From Actinocorallia herbida (GTDB taxonomy: Bacteria; Actinomycetota; Actinomycetes; Streptosporangiales; Streptosporangiaceae): a stretch of 64,000 bases of DNA. Below the pieces are notes generated by a model, which ran no database searches, had not been told where the DNA came from, and was given only the letters and a program-made list of their open reading frames with translations. A program made the translations under genes and the position numbers. This document shows, one piece after another, positions 59,829-64,000 of the stretch. Location: assembly GCF_003751225.1 (NCBI RefSeq), contig NZ_RJKE01000001.1:1364001-1428000 (forward strand). The letters are read 5' to 3'. The number at the start of each line of letters is the position of its first letter. The stretch's first letter is position 1.

Positions 59829-60755
59829 GTGCCGAGCCAGCATGACGCCCCGCTCCGTCCTGAGGACCCCCGCAAGATCGGCCCCTACGCGTTGACGGGG
59901 CGCCTGGGCGAGGGCGGCCAGGGCGTGGTCTACCTCGCCGAGGACCGGGAGGGGAGGGCCGTCGCCGTCAAGGTGCTCAAGGGCGGGCCCATCGCCTCGC
60001 CGAAGGCGCGCGGCAGGTTCATCAAGGAGGCGGGCGCGGCGAGCCGGGTGGAGGCCCCGCAGGTCGCCCGGGTGCTGGACGCCAAGGTCACCGCGGAGCG
60101 GCCCTACCTCGTCAGCGAGTACGTGCGCGGCAGGACGCTCCAGGAGGAGGTCGCCGAATCCGGGCCGCTCAAGGGGCCGGAACTGCACAAGATCGCGCTG
60201 CGCTGCGCCGTCGGGCTCGCCGCGATCCACCGGGCCCAGGTCGTGCACCGCGATCTCAAGCCCGGCAACGTGGTGCTCGGGCCGCGCGGCGCGAAGATCA
60301 TCGACTTCGGGGTCGCCCGGTTCCTCGACGGCCGCACCCCGCAGACCACCCATCCCTTGGGCACGCCCGCGTACATGTCCCCGGAGCAGGTCGAGGACCT
60401 CCACATCGGCCCGGAGTCCGACGTCTTCGCCTGGGGCGCCACGGTCGTCTACGCGGCCACCGGACGCCCCCCGTTCGGCGCCGGCCCCACCGCCGCCGTC
60501 ATGCGCCGCATCACCGACCGCGAACCCGAACTGGGGGCCCTGCGCGGCAACCTCCGCGGCCTCGTCGTGCGCTGCCTCGACAAGGAACCCGCGGCCCGCC
60601 CCACCGCGCCCGAGATCGTGCGCTTCCTCCGCGCCGAGGCCCGTCCCGCGGCCCCCGCGGCCCGTCCCAAGAGCGTCCCGCGCTACCGCAGCCGCATGAT
60701 CATCGCGCTCGTCGTCGTCTCCACCCTCGGGTTCGTCTGCGGCATGCTGTTCTAG
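59829..60755 (+). CDS. Membrane-anchored Ser/Thr protein kinase
   Basis: A 308-residue kinase. GEGGQGVVYLAED (P-loop), VAVKVLK, VVHRDLKPGNVV, IIDFGVARF and GTPAYMSPEQV are present. One span at the very C terminus (about 288-306) leaves almost no exported part, so the kinase is a membrane-tied cytoplasmic enzyme rather than a receptor. It may be fed by the PASTA kinase 5 kb away, but this is only position. GTG start. Confidence 0.9.
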   Translation: MPSQHDAPLRPEDPRKIGPYALTGRLGEGGQGVVYLAEDREGRAVAVKVLKGGPIASPKARGRFIKEAGAASRVEAPQVARVLDAKVTAERPYLVSEYVRGRTLQEEVAESGPLKGPELHKIALRCAVGLAAIHRAQVVHRDLKPGNVVLGPRGAKIIDFGVARFLDGRTPQTTHPLGTPAYMSPEQVEDLHIGPESDVFAWGATVVYAATGRPPFGAGPTAAVMRRITDREPELGALRGNLRGLVVRCLDKEPAARPTAPEIVRFLRAEARPAAPAARPKSVPRYRSRMIIALVVVSTLGFVCGMLF

Positions 60756-60762
60756 CGCCCGC

Positions 60763-61695
60763 TCACCAGCGGCCCACGGCGCGCAGGGCGGTGCGCAGCC
60801 GGGCCGCCCGGGTCTCGCGGTCGGCGGGGTCGAGCGAGGGCCATCCGGCGTCCTTGAGCGCCTTGAGCGGCCTGCGGAGATCCCCGCGCAGGCGTCTCGG
60901 GAGGCCGTCGGCGACGAGCGCGGCGGCGGTCACGAACGCCCAGTGGACGCCGGGGGAGGCGAGCTCGTCCCGCAGCAGCGCGAAGGCGCCGGGGTCGCCG
61001 GAGCGGATCAGCCGTTCCGCGGCGGCGGCGCGCAGCTCAGGGTCGGGGGAGCCGAGCAGGGGCGCCAGGGCGGCGTCGGCGCGCAGGCCGTCGAGGTCCC
61101 AGCGCACCAGCGTGCGGGCCGCGTGCCGCCGGACCGCGGGGTCCGGGGCCGCGAGGAGGCCGGTGACGGCCCCGGTGAGCCGCGGCACCGGCACGGTGAC
61201 GGGAGTGCCCTCCCAGTCCTGGAGGCCCCCGATCAGGGCGGCGGCCGCGAGCCGGACGTCGGCGTGGGTGTGCTCGATGAGCGGGAGCGCCGCGTCGAGG
61301 GTCGCCGCGGCCAGCGCGTTCGCGCCGACCGCCTCCAGGACGTCGAACGCGAGCTGGACGATCAGGGGCTCCGGATGACGGAAGAGCGCCAGGACGTCGG
61401 GCGCGCAGGCCGGGGTCGCGATGTCCTCGTAGACCTCGAGGACGGCCAGCAGCAGCCCGGGATGCAGCCGGTCCCGTGCGGTGATCATGCCGCGCAGCAC
61501 CGACTCCGCCCAGGTCTGCTCGTCCTCCCGCCACGGGTACACGTCCATCAGCGCCGCGAGCGCCCGCCGGGCCGCCAGCGGATCCCCGGTCCGCGCGACC
61601 TCCAGCAGCCACCCGGTGGGCGCCTCCGCGAACTCCCCGACGAACTTCTCCCACGGGTCGGTCCCCGCCACGGGCAACAGCGAAATGCCCTGCAC
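60763..61695 (-). CDS. HEAT-repeat protein
   Basis: A 310-residue helical repeat protein (VRLAAAALIGGLQDW, VRRHAARTLVRWDLDGL, LRAAAAERLIRSGDPGA). Such scaffolds bind proteins or nucleic acid. The 5' 40 residues (LLPVAGTDPWEKFVGEF) are not repeat-like. Start taken as GTG with GGGGG upstream; the frame is open far upstream but into a palindromic element. It converges on the kinase gene with 7 bp between stops. Confidence 0.8.
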   Translation of the reverse strand: MQGISLLPVAGTDPWEKFVGEFAEAPTGWLLEVARTGDPLAARRALAALMDVYPWREDEQTWAESVLRGMITARDRLHPGLLLAVLEVYEDIATPACAPDVLALFRHPEPLIVQLAFDVLEAVGANALAAATLDAALPLIEHTHADVRLAAAALIGGLQDWEGTPVTVPVPRLTGAVTGLLAAPDPAVRRHAARTLVRWDLDGLRADAALAPLLGSPDPELRAAAAERLIRSGDPGAFALLRDELASPGVHWAFVTAAALVADGLPRRLRGDLRRPLKALKDAGWPSLDPADRETRAARLRTALRAVGRW

Positions 61696-61738
61696 GCCCC
61701 CTGCCCCCTGTGCTCTTCGGCCCCGCCTCCGGCGGCGC

Positions 61739-61774
61739 GGTGATCGGGCGCTTTCGAGCCTTGAGCCCGATACC
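61739..61774. repeat. Intergenic palindromic element, copy C (degenerate)
   Basis: GGTGATCGGGCGCT and AGCCCGATACC form an imperfect inverted repeat with the GATCGGGCGC core found at 13527 and 48159. It lies in the 152-bp gap between the HEAT gene and the thiolase-like gene. Confidence 0.45.
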
Positions 61775-61847
61775 TCCCGGGTGATTCCTCCTCTTAGGAC
61801 GCGTCCCGGCCCGCGGGGGTTCGACGGACCGGGACGCGGGCGTCCGC

Positions 61848-63038
61848 CTAGCGCGCGGGGCGGTAGACGGCCACGGCGCAGGCGCTGCCGAGGCCGATGT
61901 TGTGCTGGAGGGCGACGCGGGCGCCGTCGACCTGGCGGGCGCCGGCCTGGCCGCGGAGCTGCCAGGTGAGCTCGGCGCACTGCGCGAGGCCGGTGGCGCC
62001 GAGGGGGTGGCCCTTGGAGATGAGGCCGCCGGACGGGTTGACGACCCACTTGCCGCCGTAGGTGGTGGCCTGGGCCTCGACGAGCTTGTGGCCTTCGCCG
62101 ACGGGGGCCATGCCGAGCGCCTCGTAGCTGATCAGCTCGTTGGCGCTGAAGCAGTCGTGCAGCTCGATCACGTCGACGTCCTCGATGGTGATCCCGGCCT
62201 CGGCCATGGCCTTGTCGGCCGCGCGCTTGGAGCAGCCGAAGCCGACGGCCTGGATCGAGGACTTCTCGGCGAAGCTGTCGACGGTGTCGGTGGCGATGTG
62301 CTGCCCGGCGATCTCGATCGCCTGGTCCCACAGGCCGTGCTCCTCGACGAACCGCTCACTGGCGACGATCGCGGCGGCGGCCCCGTCGGAGGTGGGGGAG
62401 CACTGCAGCTTGGTGAGCGGGTTGAAGATCATCGGCGCGTCCTTCACCTGGTCCAGGGTGTACTCGTCCTGGAACTGGGCGTAGGGGTTGTGCACCGAGT
62501 GCTTGTGGTTCTTCCAGCCGATCCACGCGAAGTGCTCGGGGGTGGAGCCGTACTTCTCCATGTGCTCGCGGCCCGCGTTGCCGAACATCTGCGGCATCGG
62601 CGCGGCGGCCTCCCAGCCGCCGCGGCCCTCGACCATCGCCCTGAGGTGGTGGTCGACGATGGTGACCTTGGACGCGGCCATGCCCGCGCCGAGGGAGCCC
62701 TTCTCCATCTTCTCCATGCCGAACGCCAGGACGCAGTCGGCGAGCCCGCCGCGGACGGCGTTGCGGGCCAGGAAGAGCGCGGACGAGCCCGTCGCGCAGG
62801 CGTTGGAGACGGTCATCACCGGAATCCCGGTCATGCCGACCTCGTAGAGGGCGCGCTGTCCCATGGAGCCGTAGGCGGAGCCCGCGTACGCCTGCTCGAC
62901 CTGCTCGTAAGACACCCCGGCGTCTTGCAGCGCCTTCTCGACTGCCTCCTTGGCCATGTCGGGGTACTCCCAGTCCTTGGACCCCGGCTTCTCGAACTTG
63001 GTCATCCCGACACCGACGACGAACACCCGACCTGCCAT
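61848..63038 (-). CDS. Thiolase-fold lipid-transfer-like acyltransferase (SCP2-thiolase type)
   Basis: A 396-residue thiolase-fold protein. The nucleophile Cys81 is in [11 protein letters not shown], and [30 protein letters not shown] and [11 protein letters not shown] match the SCP2/non-specific lipid-transfer thiolases used in sterol or fatty acid side-chain breakdown. No beta-oxidation genes are adjacent. GGAGG lies near the ATG. Confidence 0.88.
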   Translation of the reverse strand: MAGRVFVVGVGMTKFEKPGSKDWEYPDMAKEAVEKALQDAGVSYEQVEQAYAGSAYGSMGQRALYEVGMTGIPVMTVSNACATGSSALFLARNAVRGGLADCVLAFGMEKMEKGSLGAGMAASKVTIVDHHLRAMVEGRGGWEAAAPMPQMFGNAGREHMEKYGSTPEHFAWIGWKNHKHSVHNPYAQFQDEYTLDQVKDAPMIFNPLTKLQCSPTSDGAAAAIVASERFVEEHGLWDQAIEIAGQHIATDTVDSFAEKSSIQAVGFGCSKRAADKAMAEAGITIEDVDVIELHDCFSANELISYEALGMAPVGEGHKLVEAQATTYGGKWVVNPSGGLISKGHPLGATGLAQCAELTWQLRGQAGARQVDGARVALQHNIGLGSACAVAVYRPAR

Positions 63039-63127
63039 GCGGCTCCTCCTCGCTTGCGTGATCCGGCCAGAGCATAACTTGTCGGCGAGCGCTTACTTGG
63101 TTTCGGGCGCGGTCTCCCGGAAACGCC

Positions 63128-63153
63128 GAAGGCCCCGCCGGAGCGGGGCCTTC
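63128..63153 (-). terminator. Terminator after the polyprenyl synthase
   Basis: GAAGGCCCCGC and GCGGGGCCTTC pair over 11 bp with a 4-base loop (CGGA), 20 bp beyond the stop of the synthase gene. Confidence 0.8.
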
Positions 63154-63173
63154 GCGATGCGTCGCGGGACGGG

Positions 63174-64000
63174 TCAGACGCGGCGCGCGGTGGCCGCGAC
63201 GGCGAGGTCGGTGAGGGCGGTGCGCGCCTCGGGGGTGAGCTCGATCTCGGCGAGGGCGCGGTGCGCGTCGGCCGCGAACCTGTCGATCATCTTCTCGCAG
63301 CCGTCGAGCGCGCCGGTCTCGGTGAGGATGCCGCGCAGCTCCTCGACGCCGGCGAGGTCGAGGTCCGGGTCGCCGAGGCGGTGGTTGAGGGTCTCGCGCT
63401 GGGCGGGGGTGCCGCTCTGCATCGCGAGGGCGATCAGGACCGTCCGCTTGCCTTCGCGCAGGTCGTCCCCGGCGGGCTTGCCCGTCTCGGTCGGGTCGCC
63501 GAAGACGCCGAGGACGTCGTCACGGAGCTGGAAGGCGGTGCCCAGCGGGAGGCCGTAAGCCGACAGGCTCTCCAGGTAGGCCGCGTCCGCGCCCGCCATC
63601 GCCGCGCCGAGGTGCAAGGGCCGCTCGATGGTGTACTTCGCGGCCTTGTAGCGCACGACCCTGAGCGCGCTCTCCACGTCGCCGGTGCCGCGGGCCTGCT
63701 CCAGCATGTCCAGGTACTGCCCGCACATGACCTCGGTGCGCATGATGTCGTAGATCGGCCGACCGGGCGCGAGCGCCGCCTCGGACAGGCCGGACGCCTC
63801 GTACATCTCGGTGGACCAGGCGAGGGTGACGTCGCCGAGGAGGATCGCCGCGCCCGTCCCGAAGGACTCGGCCGAGCCCGGCCAGCCCTCGCGGGCGTGC
63901 ATCGCCTCGAACCTGCGGTGCACCGACGGCTGGCCGCGGCGCGTGTCGCTGCCGTCCATGACGTCGTCGTGGATCAGCGCGCTGGCCTGGAGGAGCTCCA
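63174..64000 (-). CDS. Polyprenyl diphosphate synthase, 5' end outside window
   Basis: At least 275 residues of a trans-isoprenyl diphosphate synthase; the start lies beyond the right edge. The first aspartate-rich motif HDDVMDGSDTRRG and the second, LRDDVLGVFGD with GDDLREGKRT, are both intact, so it is active-looking. It probably makes geranylgeranyl or a related diphosphate for carotenoid, menaquinone or lipid carriers. The position fits idsA2 (Rv2173) in M. tuberculosis, recalled. Chain length cannot be assigned. Confidence 0.92.
   Translation of the reverse strand, partial: ELLQASALIHDDVMDGSDTRRGQPSVHRRFEAMHAREGWPGSAESFGTGAAILLGDVTLAWSTEMYEASGLSEAALAPGRPIYDIMRTEVMCGQYLDMLEQARGTGDVESALRVVRYKAAKYTIERPLHLGAAMAGADAAYLESLSAYGLPLGTAFQLRDDVLGVFGDPTETGKPAGDDLREGKRTVLIALAMQSGTPAQRETLNHRLGDPDLDLAGVEELRGILTETGALDGCEKMIDRFAADAHRALAEIELTPEARTALTDLAVAATARRV

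Overview
The window is very GC-rich DNA with dense, often overlapping genes, GTG and TTG starts, and an actinobacterial gene set: a qcrCAB/ctaCDEF cytochrome bcc-aa3 branch, PimB-type mannosyltransferase, a PASTA kinase, c-di-AMP riboswitches before wall hydrolases, a 6C RNA and a Rv2175c-type DNA-binding protein. Gene content and order look most like the Streptosporangiales/Thermomonosporaceae (Actinomadura-like) with clear ties to Streptomyces; the genus is an inference. From memory, the left and right parts follow the Mycobacterium tuberculosis Rv2204c to Rv2173 block (erpA, adoK, ctaC, qcrBAC, ctaE, trpD, Rv2191, NlpC/P60, pimB, fadD15, SRPBCC, plsC, DAHP synthase, pknL, Rv2175c, idsA2). 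The middle follows the Streptomyces glkA / macRS / pfkA neighbourhood.

Layout. 1-2.8 kb: end of an Fe-S carrier, adenosine kinase, and a cysteine desulfurase plus TusA-like sulfur carrier pair. 2.9-13.5 kb: the respiratory block ctaC-ctaD-ctaF and ctaE-qcrC-qcrA-qcrB, with an L,D-transpeptidase, trpD and a degenerate receiver protein between them. 13.6-17.8 kb: stand-alone Lrp sensor domain, rhomboid protease, DEDDh exonuclease/GIY-YIG fusion, NYN-domain nuclease. 17.8-19.7 kb: a lone TnpB-like gene, probably acquired. 19.9-24.4 kb: cell-wall hydrolases, two of them behind c-di-AMP (ydaO) riboswitches, and a lipoprotein metallopeptidase. 24.5-34.9 kb: pimB, long-chain acyl-CoA ligase, metallophosphoesterase, SRPBCC protein, glucokinase, EEP phosphatase, PlsC and a MacS-like kinase.

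35-43.2 kb is the most unusual region. A MacS/MacR-like two-component pair is split by a proline-rich membrane protein, an FtsH-like protease and a lipoprotein. Next comes a compact operon-like cluster of three membrane proteins that end in Cys/Ser/Gly tails, a DUF692 multinuclear iron enzyme (MNIO) and a small partner protein. I read this as a ribosomally made, post-translationally modified peptide (RiPP) system whose precursors are membrane proteins.

43.3-64 kb: a phosphofructokinase with PPi-type residues, thiI, DUF5954, an EamA transporter, a type I-beta DAHP synthase behind an aromatic leader peptide and attenuator, a sulfite-oxidase-like protein, a LytTR regulator, a 6C RNA, endonuclease IV, the PASTA kinase, thiO-thiS-thiG behind a TPP riboswitch, thiE, a second kinase, a HEAT protein, a thiolase-like protein and the start of a polyprenyl synthase. 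No tRNA, rRNA or CRISPR array was seen.
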